Assembly: GCF_900107835.1 (NCBI RefSeq) | Contig: NZ_FNRG01000028.1 | Span: 1 to 51,081 of the forward strand | DNA length: 51,081 nt | Source: Oribacterium sp. KHPX15 | GTDB taxonomy: Bacteria > Bacillota > Clostridia > Lachnospirales > Lachnospiraceae | Direction of reading: 5' to 3' | Part shown: in pieces, positions 34,923 to 43,566 of the stretch | Layout: the number at the start of each line of letters is the position of its first letter | How positions within the stretch are numbered: position 1 is the first letter of the stretch | The notes under the pieces: model-generated | Told to the model about the DNA's origin: nothing | The model's database searches: none | What the model saw: the letters and a program-made list of their open reading frames with translations, nothing else | Made by a program: the position numbers and the translations under genes

Positions 34923-34963
34923 CAAAAGCTTCATGACCGGTAATATCTGTCGTGAAGCTTTTG
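34923..34963 (+). terminator. Hairpin after the DUF488 gene
   Basis: The 15-base arms 34923-34937 and 34949-34963 pair with one G-T pair, including CAAAAGCTTC against GAAGCTTTTG. The T tract lies within the stem. Confidence 0.65.
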
Positions 34964-35101
34964 TGATGAGGGTTTCGTAGATAAACCTGAACTTTTTTCA
35001 GGGATCATTACTACACCTAAAGACTTTTACTTTCCATTATCTAGAAACATATTTTTATCTGATCGTAATATTGAGATAATATAATCGACCAGCTCAATTC
35101 A

Positions 35102-35944
35102 TTACTTCTTCTCAAAATCCGGTTTCCATACAGCAAACTGTGCAAGCTGAGAATCCGTGCGGTTATAATACCTTGTGTTCTTGTCCAGCTTTGTAATCTC
35201 TGCCATCTCATTAGCTGTCAGTTCAAAATCGAGGATATCCAGATTGTCCCGGATGTGATCGACATTCTTGCTGCCGGGTATTACAACAAATCCCATCTGG
35301 GTGTGCCAGCGAAGGATGATCTGGGCACTGGACTTGCCATATTTATTTCCGAGTTCTGCAAATATTGGTTCATTGATCAGAGCCTTATCGCCGTGTCCCA
35401 GGGGATACCAGCTCATGAGCTTAATGTTATATTTATCCAGGGTCTGACGCAGTTCCGTCTGCGTGAAGTAGGGATGTGCCTCCACTTGAATAAACTGGGG
35501 AACGATCTCCCATTTGGTCTTAAGTTCTTCGATATATTTCCCTTCAAAATTGGAGATACCGATTGATTTTATTTTGCCTTCCTTGTATGCCTTTTCAAGC
35601 TGTCTGTATCCGGCAAGCCAGTTTCCTGCAGGCTGATGGATGTAGAGAAGATCCACATACTATACGCCAAGTCTTTCAAGTGTTTCGCCAACAGCATTGT
35701 CGTTCTCATATTCACTTGGCCAGAGCTTTGTGGAGAGAAATACATCCTCACGTTTCATTCCGCTATCCTTGATCCCTCTGCCACACGCACGTTCATTAAC
35801 ATAGGCATTTGCAGTATCCACAAGAGAGTATCCCATTTTAAGAGCTTCTTTTACGCTGTTTTCTGCATCAGTGGGGGATAGCATAAAGGTTCCGATTCCG
35901 ACAACAGGGCATTTTACTCCGTTGTTAAGTATTACATATTTCAT
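35102..35944 (-). pseudogene. Aldo/keto reductase interrupted by an in-frame amber codon
   Basis: A 281-codon frame with an AKR start (MKYVILNNGVKCPVVGIGTF) after AGGAGGAAC. The catalytic tetrad is visible: D and Y in DTANAYVNE, K in STKLWP, H in YIHQP. The 95th codon, at 35662-35660, is TAG, between LERLGV and YVDLLYIHQP where the family usually has Asp. Both halves are otherwise intact and in one frame. This is a fresh nonsense mutation, a sequencing error or read-through. It is the last gene of a LysR-linked redox cluster. Confidence 0.85.
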
Positions 35945-35958
35945 GATCTGTTCCTCCT

Positions 35959-36327
35959 TCAATAGGTTGATGCTTTGGAGCTTGTAAGCTTCCAGTTTCC
36001 TTGTTCTTTTCTCAGGGTGAAGTCTCCTCGAAGTCTCCACCTGTTCTTTCCACTGCCGTATACGGCGGCCATAACTTTACTTTTTCCAATCATAGTTGCG
36101 GTTTCTCCGTTTATGGTAACATGAATATCATCGTGATCTGCGGAGTAGTAATTGAAAGTGCCGTCAAGCAGACATCGGATGAATTCGTCTACGGACTGAA
36201 GTGTGCCGGTAATATGCATGAGATAGTAATCTTCTGACATCAGGCTTCGGAGACCCGCTGCATCTTTGTTGATCATGCATTTCCAGTACTGCTTGTAGAT
36301 GTCTTCAATGATTTCAATGTCGTTCAT
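35959..36327 (-). CDS. NTF2-like (SnoaL/DUF4440-type) small protein
   Basis: 122 residues with an alpha-plus-beta cone pattern: EIIEDIYKQYWKCMINKDAAGLRSLMSEDYYLMHITG, then strands ITINGET-like, GKSKVMAAVYG and the closing WKLTSSKA. NTF2-like proteins often bind or isomerise small molecules. AAGGAAT precedes the start. It lies 14 bases upstream of the aldo/keto reductase on the same strand. Confidence 0.8.
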   Translation of the reverse strand: MNDIEIIEDIYKQYWKCMINKDAAGLRSLMSEDYYLMHITGTLQSVDEFIRCLLDGTFNYYSADHDDIHVTINGETATMIGKSKVMAAVYGSGKNRWRLRGDFTLRKEQGNWKLTSSKASTY

Positions 36328-36329
36328 GG

Positions 36330-36532
36330 TTATTCCTTCTGCTCTGATGGGTCAAGATATTTGATTACCTTTGCTGGAACACCGCCGGATGCGGACAGGA
36401 TGGCTGAATGATTCAGGAAAGCGTTCTTGCACGCATCATCTCATCGACTGCTTCTACGAAATAGGGTTCCATGATATTTGTGGGGCCGCCATTATCCATC
36501 AGTTCATATACATATCCTTTTGCGTATTCCAT
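36330..36532 (-). pseudogene. Remnants of two genes, one a hexapeptide-repeat acetyltransferase C-terminus
   Basis: A 39-codon frame starts at 36532 (MEYAKGYVYELMDNGG and onward) and stops at 36413. In another frame the DNA then reads SGGVPAKVIKYLDPSEQKE to a stop at 36330; GGVPAKVI is the classic end of sugar O-acetyltransferases of the LbH family. Neither piece is a complete gene. Confidence 0.5.
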
Positions 36533-36545
36533 CTCGATTACCTAC

Positions 36546-37067
36546 TTAGATCAATCCGTTTTCTAAAAGCCAGTTCTTTACCGCACCGGTAGAGTTTGCA
36601 GCATTGCTTCCGATGATGGACAAACCTCTTTTGACATTTGCCCCGGGAGCAAGTTTCCTGATATTGCCTTCCGAAGATCCCATGCCACTTCCTTCGTTGG
36701 TGCAGAGAGGAAGGATCGTCTTGCCGGTGAAATCATATCTGTCAAGGAAAGTGTAAACCGCCATCGGCATCGTGCCCCAGTAATTCGGATATGCGAGGAT
36801 GATAGTGTTATAATCATCAATGCTGTTCAAGTAGTTTGTAAGTTCGGGTCTTGCATCTGCCCGGAGATCTTTCTTCGCCTCTTCGATGCAGGTCATGTAG
36901 ACGGGAGAGTAAGGATTCTTCATTTCAATTTTAAAGGTATCCGCCTCGATCATTTCCTTCATGCCATCAACAACAATCTCCGTGTTGCCGACCTTCACAT
37001 ATCTCATTGCTCCGCCGAAGTAGTTCTCATCTGCTCTTGAAAAGAATGCGATCAATGTCTTTGCCAT
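36546..37067 (-). CDS. Flavodoxin
   Basis: 173 residues. The fold is recognisable from the N-terminal strand TLIAFFSRADENY, DDYNTIILAYPNYWGTMPMAVYTFLDRYDFTGKTILPLCTNEGSGMG and a final helix. These flavodoxins carry FMN and serve as electron carriers, and clusters with aldo/keto reductases and a LysR regulator are common in Clostridia. GGAGG precedes the start at 37067. It is divergent from the LysR gene, its likely regulator. Confidence 0.9.
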   Translation of the reverse strand: MAKTLIAFFSRADENYFGGAMRYVKVGNTEIVVDGMKEMIEADTFKIEMKNPYSPVYMTCIEEAKKDLRADARPELTNYLNSIDDYNTIILAYPNYWGTMPMAVYTFLDRYDFTGKTILPLCTNEGSGMGSSEGNIRKLAPGANVKRGLSIIGSNAANSTGAVKNWLLENGLI

Positions 37068-37201
37068 TTATATGTCCTCCATTTCATTTTGGGTCTTGTA
37101 CCTTTGTTCTTTCTGAGCATATTGTCACATATAGCACTGGAAAAATCCAATCGAAATACTATATAATTGATTTAATTATTAAATAACAAGGTGGTAAATC
37201 T

Positions 37202-38089
37202 ATGAACACGAAGCAGATTGACTATTGTATCGAGCTTGCACATACGCTGAATTTCAGTCGTGCCGCAGATAATATGTTTGTAAGCCAGCCTACATTGACA
37301 TATCAGATAAAGCTGCTGGAGGATGAGGTGGGCTTTGCTATATTTGAAAGAAGCGGAAAAGGCGCGGCACTTACTCCTGCGGGTTCACAGTTTGTCACAT
37401 ATCTTGCGAATATGCGGGAAGAAATGAAACGTGCCATTGAACAGGGACAGAATTTCAGCGCAAAGTATAAGGACAATATCACAATCACCATGATGGTGAG
37501 ACAGGCTGTATATTTCCTTCCTGAAGCGATAAAGATCTTTGCGGATAAGGAGCCGGATATACAGATCACGCCGAAGTTCCAATATGAAAATGGTGTGGAG
37601 AGTTTTTTGAAGGAGGAAGCGGATATCCTTTTTACATTGAAGGAGACGACAAAACAGATACCGGGGATAACCGTACACGATCTTTTTGAGAGCAAGATAT
37701 ATCTGATCTCTCAGAGAGATGATGAGCTTGCTGTGAAGAATCTGCTGACCGAAGAAGATCTGTATGGAAGGACACTGATGGTCGGTGGTGGATCTCCGCC
37801 TGCTCTTAAAGCGGTACAGCATAGGCTGTTCGCATCAGGGAGGGTTGACTATTTTAATAGCGCGGATCACGACACTACGCTTACGAATGTGGCAGCTGGA
37901 AGAGGAATCTGCCTGGCTCCGGGATTCCTTAATGATCACAGCGGTCAGTTTGCCTGGACACCGTTCGACTGCAAGGAAAGCTTTTCTTGCGTTCTGTGTA
38001 CGCATAAGAATGATTCGAGGGAAGGGCTGATGGAATTTATTGATATCCTAAAGAAACTATACAGGGAAGCGGTGGCGTTTCCGCTATAG
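37202..38089 (+). CDS. LysR-family transcriptional regulator
   Basis: 295 residues. The winged helix-turn-helix is at the N-terminus (KQIDYCIELAHTLNFSRAADNMFVSQPTLTYQIKLLEDEVG). The effector-binding domain starts near residue 90. Its gene is divergent from the flavodoxin gene, with a 134-base shared promoter region carrying an A+T-rich TATAAT (37162-37167), as expected for an autoregulating LysR activator of the redox cluster. The inducer is unknown. Confidence 0.93.
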   Translation: MNTKQIDYCIELAHTLNFSRAADNMFVSQPTLTYQIKLLEDEVGFAIFERSGKGAALTPAGSQFVTYLANMREEMKRAIEQGQNFSAKYKDNITITMMVRQAVYFLPEAIKIFADKEPDIQITPKFQYENGVESFLKEEADILFTLKETTKQIPGITVHDLFESKIYLISQRDDELAVKNLLTEEDLYGRTLMVGGGSPPALKAVQHRLFASGRVDYFNSADHDTTLTNVAAGRGICLAPGFLNDHSGQFAWTPFDCKESFSCVLCTHKNDSREGLMEFIDILKKLYREAVAFPL

Positions 38090-38248
38090 ATATAGCGCAA
38101 TAAGTACCATCATCTTCACATCCCGTAACAGGTTATCACATTAGAAAAATTATTAATCATAATAAAAGTGGGGGAAGTATTATGACCTTTTTTTCACGTT
38201 AGATGAAAGCTATAGGTAACATATATTTACCATGAATATTCAGCGACG

Positions 38249-38279
38249 GCCTGGAGCAATTATTGCTCTAGGTCTTTTT
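38249..38279 (+). terminator. Terminator after the LysR gene
   Basis: GCCTGGAGCA (38249-38258) pairs with TGCTCTAGGT (38264-38273) with two G-T pairs, followed by CTTTTTT. No gene lies in 38090-38248. Confidence 0.85.
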
Positions 38280-38366
38280 TGTGTGGTTGTTTAATTATAG
38301 TGTAGAAGATATGGTATGATGAATCATAGAATAATTGATGAAAACTGTTTGGAGAAACCTAAGTTA

Positions 38367-38738
38367 ATGAACAAAGTGTTCAATATTATAAAAAGCATAC
38401 TGAATGGGGTTATCATATCAGGAATTATTATTTTCATGATCGGTTTGTACTACCTTATCATAAAGGCCGGCATTCCATATCAGGATCCGACAGAGGAGCT
38501 TAGAATTCAGTACGTAATCAATATGGGTATCGGGGAAACGCTTATTGGAAATGGATTTTTAGTATTTATCCTGGGACTCATTGGAACTGTAGGGATATAT
38601 AGAGCATGGATCCGTCATCTTGCTTTATTAGCTATGGTATTACCGGGAGCACTCATTAGCAAAGGCCGGAATTTGGTAGACCAGGGGAGCGTGGTAAATG
38701 GCAACGTACGTAATATCGGATATTCACGGACAATATGA
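38367..38738 (+). CDS. Small membrane protein upstream of a PPP phosphatase
   Basis: 123 residues (140 if ATG 38316 is used). It has two or three hydrophobic segments (ILNGVIISGIIIFMIGLYYLII; ETLIGNGFLVFILGLIGTVGIY). I do not recognise a family. A GGAG lies 12 bases before ATG 38367. It overlaps the phosphatase gene by 41 bases in another frame, so the C-terminus may be altered or the two are coupled. Confidence 0.55.
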   Translation: MNKVFNIIKSILNGVIISGIIIFMIGLYYLIIKAGIPYQDPTEELRIQYVINMGIGETLIGNGFLVFILGLIGTVGIYRAWIRHLALLAMVLPGALISKGRNLVDQGSVVNGNVRNIGYSRTI

Positions 38739-39429
38739 TATGTTAATGGATCTGCTGTATAAGATTTCGTTTAGTGATAAAGATACACTTTATATCCTCG
38801 GTGATATCATTGATCGCGGACCACATCCTATAAAGACCATGCGAAAGCTCATGGAGATGCCAAATGTAATCTGCCTGTTGGGGAACCATGAGTATATGGC
38901 GCTGAGATGTCTTGAATTTCTCATGAATGAGATCACAGAAAAAACCATGGCCGATTTAGATGGAAAAAAACTCAACAACCTGGTTTTATGGATGCGGAAC
39001 GGATGCAGCACAACTATAAAGGAATTCAGGGAGCTCTGCAGAGAAGATCAGATAGATATTATTGAGTACATAAAAGATTTTTTGATTTATGAAGAGGTTT
39101 CTGTTGCCGGGAAAGATTATCTTCTTGTTCATGCAGGATTTGGGAATTACAGACCTGATAAAGATTTAGAAGAGTATTCCCTGAATGAGCTTGTTTGGGA
39201 TAGGACAAACTATGATATTCAGTATTATCAGAACAAGTATATCGTTACCGGACATACACCTACTCAGATAATCAAGGGGAATTCCAAACCCGGATTTATA
39301 TACAGGAATAAAGGTAATATTGCAATTGATTGTGGGGCGTTTGTCCCTGGCGGAAGACTTGCTGCTTTATGTTTAGATTCAGGAGAAGAGTTTTATTCGT
39401 ATACAAATAAAGCAGCTTCTGGGATTTAA
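38698..39429 (+). CDS. PPP-family metallophosphatase (Ser/Thr phosphatase-like)
   Basis: 243 residues. Metal ligands are seen in SDIHGQYD (5-12), GDIIDRGP and GNHEYMA, with further histidines in VHAGFGNYRP and TGHTP. This matches the bacterial PrpA/PrpE/ApaH-like group. Substrates may be phosphoproteins or dinucleotides. The start ATG is preceded by a weak GTGGTAA. It overlaps the end of the small membrane protein gene. Confidence 0.88.
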   Translation: MATYVISDIHGQYDMLMDLLYKISFSDKDTLYILGDIIDRGPHPIKTMRKLMEMPNVICLLGNHEYMALRCLEFLMNEITEKTMADLDGKKLNNLVLWMRNGCSTTIKEFRELCREDQIDIIEYIKDFLIYEEVSVAGKDYLLVHAGFGNYRPDKDLEEYSLNELVWDRTNYDIQYYQNKYIVTGHTPTQIIKGNSKPGFIYRNKGNIAIDCGAFVPGGRLAALCLDSGEEFYSYTNKAASGI

Positions 39430-39552
39430 TGCATTTTATTGGTAGAATAATTAAAGCGAAGGCGATGTTGTAATGAAAAAGAAATGTATCATGATAATTG
39501 CAGTTTAAGGGATGAATTACTTATAGATGAAAGTATTGTCGGAGGTGTTTAA

Positions 39553-40293
39553 ATGGGAAGTATTAAAATGGTATTGTTTGATCTGGATGGTACATTGCTG
39601 CCAATGGACATGGAAGAGTTTACAGGTGGGTATTTCAAGCTCCTTGCATCCAAGGCTGCTCCCCGTGGTTATGACCTTCAGTCTCTGGTGAAAACTATTT
39701 GGCACGGCGTAATGGCGATGGTGAAGAACGACGGATCCTGCAAGAATGAGGACGCGTTCTGGAAAGATTTTGCCTCTATATATGGGGAGGATAAGGCTGT
39801 AGAGGATCGCCCGTTATTTGATGAATTCTACGCAAATGAATTTAAGGATGCAAAGCGATTCTGCGGTTATAACCCGGAGGCTGCAGAGACTGTACGATGG
39901 ATAAAGAATCAAGGATTCCGAATTGCTCTTGCAACTAATCCGCTGTTTCCTTCTGTTGTAACAGAAACCCGTATCCGTTGGGCAGGACTGGAGCCTGATG
40001 AGTTTGAATTCTTTACAACCTATGAGAACTCAAACTTCTGTAAACCAAACCTTGATTATTACCGTGAAGTGCTGGAGAAGGCTGGCTTGAATGGTGAGGA
40101 CTGCCTTATGGTCGGAAACGATGTTGGTGAAGATATGGTAGCTGCAGAGCTTGGCATGAAAGTGTTTTTGCTGACTGACTGCATGATAAATAAGGAAAAT
40201 AAAGACATCAGCCAGTACCATAGGGGTAGCTTTGAGGAACTTAAAAAATATATGGAAGAGGCATTGGCATTTGGTCTGACTGAAAATATGTAG
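39553..40293 (+). CDS. HAD-superfamily hydrolase
   Basis: 246 residues. Motif I is FDLDGTLL (nucleophile D10), motif II the threonine in ALATNPLF, motif III a lysine in FCKPN, and motif IV VGNDVGEDM. A helical cap lies between motifs I and II. It is a phosphatase of unknown substrate. GGAGGTG precedes the ATG. Confidence 0.88.
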   Translation: MGSIKMVLFDLDGTLLPMDMEEFTGGYFKLLASKAAPRGYDLQSLVKTIWHGVMAMVKNDGSCKNEDAFWKDFASIYGEDKAVEDRPLFDEFYANEFKDAKRFCGYNPEAAETVRWIKNQGFRIALATNPLFPSVVTETRIRWAGLEPDEFEFFTTYENSNFCKPNLDYYREVLEKAGLNGEDCLMVGNDVGEDMVAAELGMKVFLLTDCMINKENKDISQYHRGSFEELKKYMEEALAFGLTENM

Positions 40294-40302
40294 AATCCGA
40301 AG

Positions 40303-40461
40303 ATGTGCCGGGTAGTTGGAAATGCATTACACAAAATCGCAGAAGAAGACAAGGTGGAAAAGATACTTGAGAATCAACAGGTGATAAAGACTCCTATTGT
40401 GAGAAACGGTAAGCTTTCTACGCTTGGATATCAGCCGGATGTATGGAAGAAGTGGGAGTGA
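40303..40461 (+). pseudogene. C-terminal fragment of an ArsC-like thioredoxin-fold protein, copy 1
   Basis: A 52-codon frame. From codon 12 it reads IAEEDKVEKILENQQVIKTP, then IVRNGKLSTLGYQPDVWKKWE. This matches the C-terminal part of ArsC/Spx-like proteins but lacks the N-terminal cysteine motif. The first eleven codons are unrelated. The 127-bp core is duplicated at 42310-42436. Confidence 0.65.
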
Positions 40462-40462
40462 G
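40336..40462 (+). repeat. 127-bp direct repeat, copy 1
   Basis: Matches 42310-42436 without gaps and with six mismatches (about 95% identity). The two copies are 1974 bases apart in the same orientation. It covers the ArsC-type C-terminal coding region and ends at its stop codon. Confidence 0.93.
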
Positions 40463-40482
40463 TAATAGTTTGAGGTGCGTAT

Positions 40483-41520
40483 ATGGTTAAAAAAGTTGCT
40501 ATTGTCAGTCTATCATACGGTATCATGGGAGAAGACTCTGCAAGACATGAGGTTGAAATAGGCATAAAAAGGCTCCGGGACTATGGACTTAAAGTAAAGA
40601 TAATGCCTCATGCTGATAAAGGAATAGATTACGTGAAGAATCACCCAAAGGAAAGAGCAGAAGATTTACTTGCAGCTTTATCTGATGATTCCATAGATAT
40701 GATTCTCTGTGCCATAGGCGGAGATGACACTTATAGATTGCTGCCTTATCTTTTTGGAAATGATGAATTAAAAAACGCGGTTAAGGAAAAGATATTCCTT
40801 GGTTTTTCAGATACGACTATCAATCATTTAATGCTTCATAAGGTCGGTCTCAATACCTTTTATGGACAATCATTTTTGTCGGATATCTGTGAAATGGAAA
40901 AACAGATGCTTCCATATACGGCAAAGTATTTTGAAGAGCTGATAAAGACCGGGACCATCAAAGAAATCACTCCAAGTGATGTCTGGTATGAGGAAAGAAC
41001 TGACTGGTCTTCTGGTGCTGTAGGCACGCCAAGAAAAGCGCATAAAAACAACGGATTTGAATTGCTGCAGGGATCAGGGCAATTCAGCGGGGAAATCTTT
41101 GGCGGATGTTTGGAAACGATTTTTGATATATTCGATAACACAAGATATGAGGATTCTCCGGTGCTTTGTGAACGGTATAAGCTCTTTCCGGAGCTTAGTG
41201 ACTGGGAAGGAAAGATATTGCTTTTAGAAACCTGTGAGGAACAGGTTACACCGGAGCATTACAGGAAGATGCTGGTCACACTTAAGAAAACCGGCATCTT
41301 TAATGTGGTTTCCGGAATCATATGCGGGAAGCCCATGGATGAAAAGTATTTTTCAGAATATAAAAAGATAATCCGTGAAGTTATATATGATCCAGCTCTT
41401 CCTATAGTTGCAAACATTAATGTTGGCCACGCAACACCAAGGTGCATAATTCCGTTCGGGGTTAATGCAACAGTAGATGTTGATAATCAGGTTATCAGGT
41501 TTAAGAAAGGTATAGAATAG
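40483..41520 (+). CDS. S66-family peptidase, LD-carboxypeptidase / MccF-like
   Basis: 345 residues. The N-terminal domain has IGGDDTYRLLPYL and the nucleophile-elbow serine in FLGFSDTTINH. The C-terminal glutamate (GGCLE) and histidine (NVGHATPRCIIPFG) complete the S66 Ser-Glu-His triad. Members cleave murein tetrapeptide or inactivate microcin C-type antibiotics; the long insertion before GGCLE (WYEERTDW) is more typical of the MccF group. The start follows GAGGTG. Confidence 0.88.
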   Translation: MVKKVAIVSLSYGIMGEDSARHEVEIGIKRLRDYGLKVKIMPHADKGIDYVKNHPKERAEDLLAALSDDSIDMILCAIGGDDTYRLLPYLFGNDELKNAVKEKIFLGFSDTTINHLMLHKVGLNTFYGQSFLSDICEMEKQMLPYTAKYFEELIKTGTIKEITPSDVWYEERTDWSSGAVGTPRKAHKNNGFELLQGSGQFSGEIFGGCLETIFDIFDNTRYEDSPVLCERYKLFPELSDWEGKILLLETCEEQVTPEHYRKMLVTLKKTGIFNVVSGIICGKPMDEKYFSEYKKIIREVIYDPALPIVANINVGHATPRCIIPFGVNATVDVDNQVIRFKKGIE

Positions 41521-41539
41521 AGTCTATCAGGAAAAAATC

Positions 41540-41746
41540 ATGAAGATTGAATGGGTTGATGGTTTTGGAATCAAAACCGCTGTTGAAAACGGTGGAATCG
41601 TAATATCTGCAAACAGGGAAGGAATGCTATCGCTTGCGAAGCAGCTTACAGCATTAGCTGAAGGTGTTCCGGGTGATCATATCCACTATGATGTCTATAA
41701 TTCTCTCGAAGAAGGATCGATAGAACTGACTATTGAACGACAGTAG
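41540..41746 (+). CDS. Imm32-like small immunity protein
   Basis: 68 residues. GGIVISANREGMLSLAKQLT, then GDHIHYDVYNSLEEGSIEL, resembles the Imm32 family of immunity proteins associated with polymorphic toxins. No toxin gene accompanies it. A weak AGGAAAAA lies nearby. It follows the S66 gene by 19 bases and may be cotranscribed with it. Confidence 0.6.
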   Translation: MKIEWVDGFGIKTAVENGGIVISANREGMLSLAKQLTALAEGVPGDHIHYDVYNSLEEGSIELTIERQ

Positions 41747-41914
41747 GAAAACCGAAAAGGAGCATATAGTGTTTTATATTAAAACGGACAAAGGAGGCTT
41801 ACCACTGAACCTCTTATGGAAGAAAAATATCGCAGAAGAGTACAAAAGGTGTGTGAGATTAACGACAAGCATTGTGTTCCGGTAAAATAATCACTTTATA
41901 AGAAAGGATCTGTG

Positions 41915-42274
41915 ATGGTTAAGATATATTGTTATAAAAAATGTTCAACATGTAAAAAGGCCCTGAAGTGGATGGACGAAAATAAAATTGCTTATACATT
42001 GACCGACATAAAGGATGATCATCCGGATGAGAAAATGCTGAGGGAATACCATAAGAAGAGCGGTCTTCCGTTAAGAAAGTTATTCAATACCAGCGGCCAA
42101 CTATATCGCGAGAAGGAGTTGTCAAAGAAACTTCCAGAGATGAGTGAGGAAGATATGTTTAAACTTCTTGCATCTGACGGAATGCTTGTGAAAAGACCGT
42201 TACTTATCATAGATGATAAGGTTTTGGTTGGATTCAGGGAGTCTGAGTGGAATGAGGCTTTTAAAGAAGATTAA
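41915..42274 (+). CDS. ArsC/Spx-like thioredoxin-fold protein
   Basis: 119 residues. The N-terminal CSTCKKALKW holds the CxxC of the Spx/ArsC family (residues about 9-12). The remainder is collinear with it (FNTSGQLYRE, LLASDGMLVKRPLLI, VGFRESEW). Family members are arsenate reductases or redox-sensing RNA-polymerase partners; this cannot be told apart here. ATG 41915 follows AAAGGATC. The stop codon overlaps the start of the next fragment (TAATG). Confidence 0.85.
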   Translation: MVKIYCYKKCSTCKKALKWMDENKIAYTLTDIKDDHPDEKMLREYHKKSGLPLRKLFNTSGQLYREKELSKKLPEMSEEDMFKLLASDGMLVKRPLLIIDDKVLVGFRESEWNEAFKED

Positions 42275-42435
42275 TGGAGTCACAAAAATATGATGACTTG
42301 ATAAAGTACATCGCAGAAGAAGACAAGCTGGAAAAGATACTTGAGAACCAACAGGTGATAAAGACTCCTATTGTGAGAAACGGAAAGCTTTCTACTATAG
42401 GATATCAGCCGGATGTATGGAAGAAGTGGGAGTGA
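42274..42435 (+). pseudogene. C-terminal fragment of an ArsC-like protein, copy 2
   Basis: 53 codons starting at an ATG that overlaps the preceding ArsC-like stop. It opens MESQKYDDLIKYIAEEDKLE and ends in the same IVRNGKLSTIGYQPDVWKKWE as the copy at 40303-40461. It belongs to a different ArsC-like subfamily from its neighbour and lacks the redox cysteine region. Confidence 0.6.
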
Positions 42436-42436
42436 G
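42310..42436 (+). repeat. 127-bp direct repeat, copy 2
   Basis: Gap-free match to 40336-40462 with six mismatches. Three of these cluster in one four-base stretch. Confidence 0.93.
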
Positions 42437-42475
42437 ATAAATCTTGATCAGGCCTCAATATTGGAGGGAATCATA

Positions 42476-42660
42476 TGAGTGACTACAGGATCAATACAAG
42501 GTCATTTATCGCTCCGGGACTTGCCTGGTTGACGGGGCTTTTGTCATCATTTTCGCACCTAATACAGATTATCTTATCATCCATATGAACCATGCCTTTA
42601 TATTTGCATGGGTGATGATATCATCTACGTTCTGCATTACGCTTTTACAACCTATCAATT
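42476..42660 (+). pseudogene. Frameshifted remnant of a membrane protein
   Basis: After GGAGGG, ATG 42476 reads MSDYRINTRSFIAPGLAW and soon stops. Shifting frame near 42520 gives a second hydrophobic stretch (VDGAFVIIFAPNTDYLIIH, then AFIFAWVMISSTFCITLLQP). The pieces look like one small membrane protein broken by a frameshift. No family recognised. Confidence 0.4.
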
Positions 42661-42814
42661 AAAAGAAGCATTTACCGAAGGTAAAACTATTAATGATTTT
42701 GGGCGTAAATATGATGAAGAGGGATTTTGTAAGGTTCTGGCAGCATTTTTGGACAGCGGCAGGACAGATATGGATTTCTTTTATGCGGCAAAGCTTGTAG
42801 ACGAAATGGTATGA
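42608..42814 (+). CDS. Possible 68-residue protein or fragment
   Basis: Contains a plausible soluble tail (LKEAFTEGKTINDFGRKYDE, then AAFLDSGRTDMDFFYAAKLV) but no clear ribosome binding site, and it overlaps the membrane remnant. It may be the C-terminus of a lost gene. Not recognised. Confidence 0.35.
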   Translation: MGDDIIYVLHYAFTTYQLKEAFTEGKTINDFGRKYDEEGFCKVLAAFLDSGRTDMDFFYAAKLVDEMV

Positions 42815-42847
42815 TGACTTTGATTCTCAACAATGGGGAGAAACTCG

Positions 42848-43006
42848 ATGCGCCTGTTTATTGCAATAAACTTTAATGAAAACATGAAGTATGCTCTTTT
42901 AAAGATGCAGAATGAGTTAAAAAAATCCGGAGTAAAAGGCAGTTTTACACGTGAAGACAGAGCAAGGAAAATATGGGATGATTTATACGGAAATAGGGTA
43001 TGCTAA
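42848..43006 (+). pseudogene. N-terminal fragment of RNA 2',3'-cyclic phosphodiesterase (ThpR/LigT)
   Basis: 52 codons. MRLFIAINFNENMKYALLKM, then a leucine-lysine helix and VKGSFTRED, match the beginning of ThpR enzymes. The frame then leaves the family sequence before the first catalytic HxT motif and ends. GGGGAGAA precedes the ATG. Confidence 0.6.
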
Positions 43007-43071
43007 GGCATTTTAGTATAGTTTATAAAGATGGTTCCGGAGGAGAAAGCATAAACGGGAAAGGAAATGCC

Positions 43072-43539
43072 ATGAGTAGATTAAAAGAACTAAGAAAATA
43101 CATTGATAAGAAGCTTAACAAGATGGAAGATGAAGATAAAAGAACCGGTGCTATTGCCCATCTTTATGGAGTGTCACTGGCAGCTCAAATGATAGCGAAG
43201 AAAAGGAGTCTTGATCCTGAACTTGCGGCAATGGCTGCAATGCTTCACGACATGCACGCTTATAAGACCGAATCTTATGATGATCATGCGCATCTTGGCG
43301 CAGATTATGCAAGAAATGTTCTTACAAAGCTTGAACTTACAACTCCTGAGGAAACTGAAATTATCTGCTCAGCAATCTATCACCATGATGACAAGCTGAA
43401 TGTAGACGGTCCCATGGACGAAGTCCTCAAGGATGCTGATGTGATCCATCACTGCGTGAATGACTTATCAAAACCTATTAAGGAAAAAGAACAGGCAAGG
43501 TTTGACAGTCTTATGAAGGAATTTGGAATAGAGGCATGA
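43072..43539 (+). CDS. HD-domain phosphohydrolase
   Basis: 155 residues. HD ligands appear as H in AIAHLYGVS, HD in AAMLHDMHAYK, a histidine in DDHAHLGADYA and D in VLKDADVIHH. Substrate unknown; relatives include nucleotidases and stress-related HD proteins. ATG 43072 follows GGAAAGGAAA. The longer frame from 43000 begins inside the ThpR fragment and is unlikely. Confidence 0.82.
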   Translation: MSRLKELRKYIDKKLNKMEDEDKRTGAIAHLYGVSLAAQMIAKKRSLDPELAAMAAMLHDMHAYKTESYDDHAHLGADYARNVLTKLELTTPEETEIICSAIYHHDDKLNVDGPMDEVLKDADVIHHCVNDLSKPIKEKEQARFDSLMKEFGIEA

Positions 43540-43566
43540 TTGAATCATATAATCTGTGGAGGGAGA

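Noticed and set aside
40336-42436. The 127-bp direct repeats as insertion-sequence ends
   Set aside because: They are direct, not inverted, and are fully explained as coding sequence of ArsC-like C-termini; no transposase lies between them.
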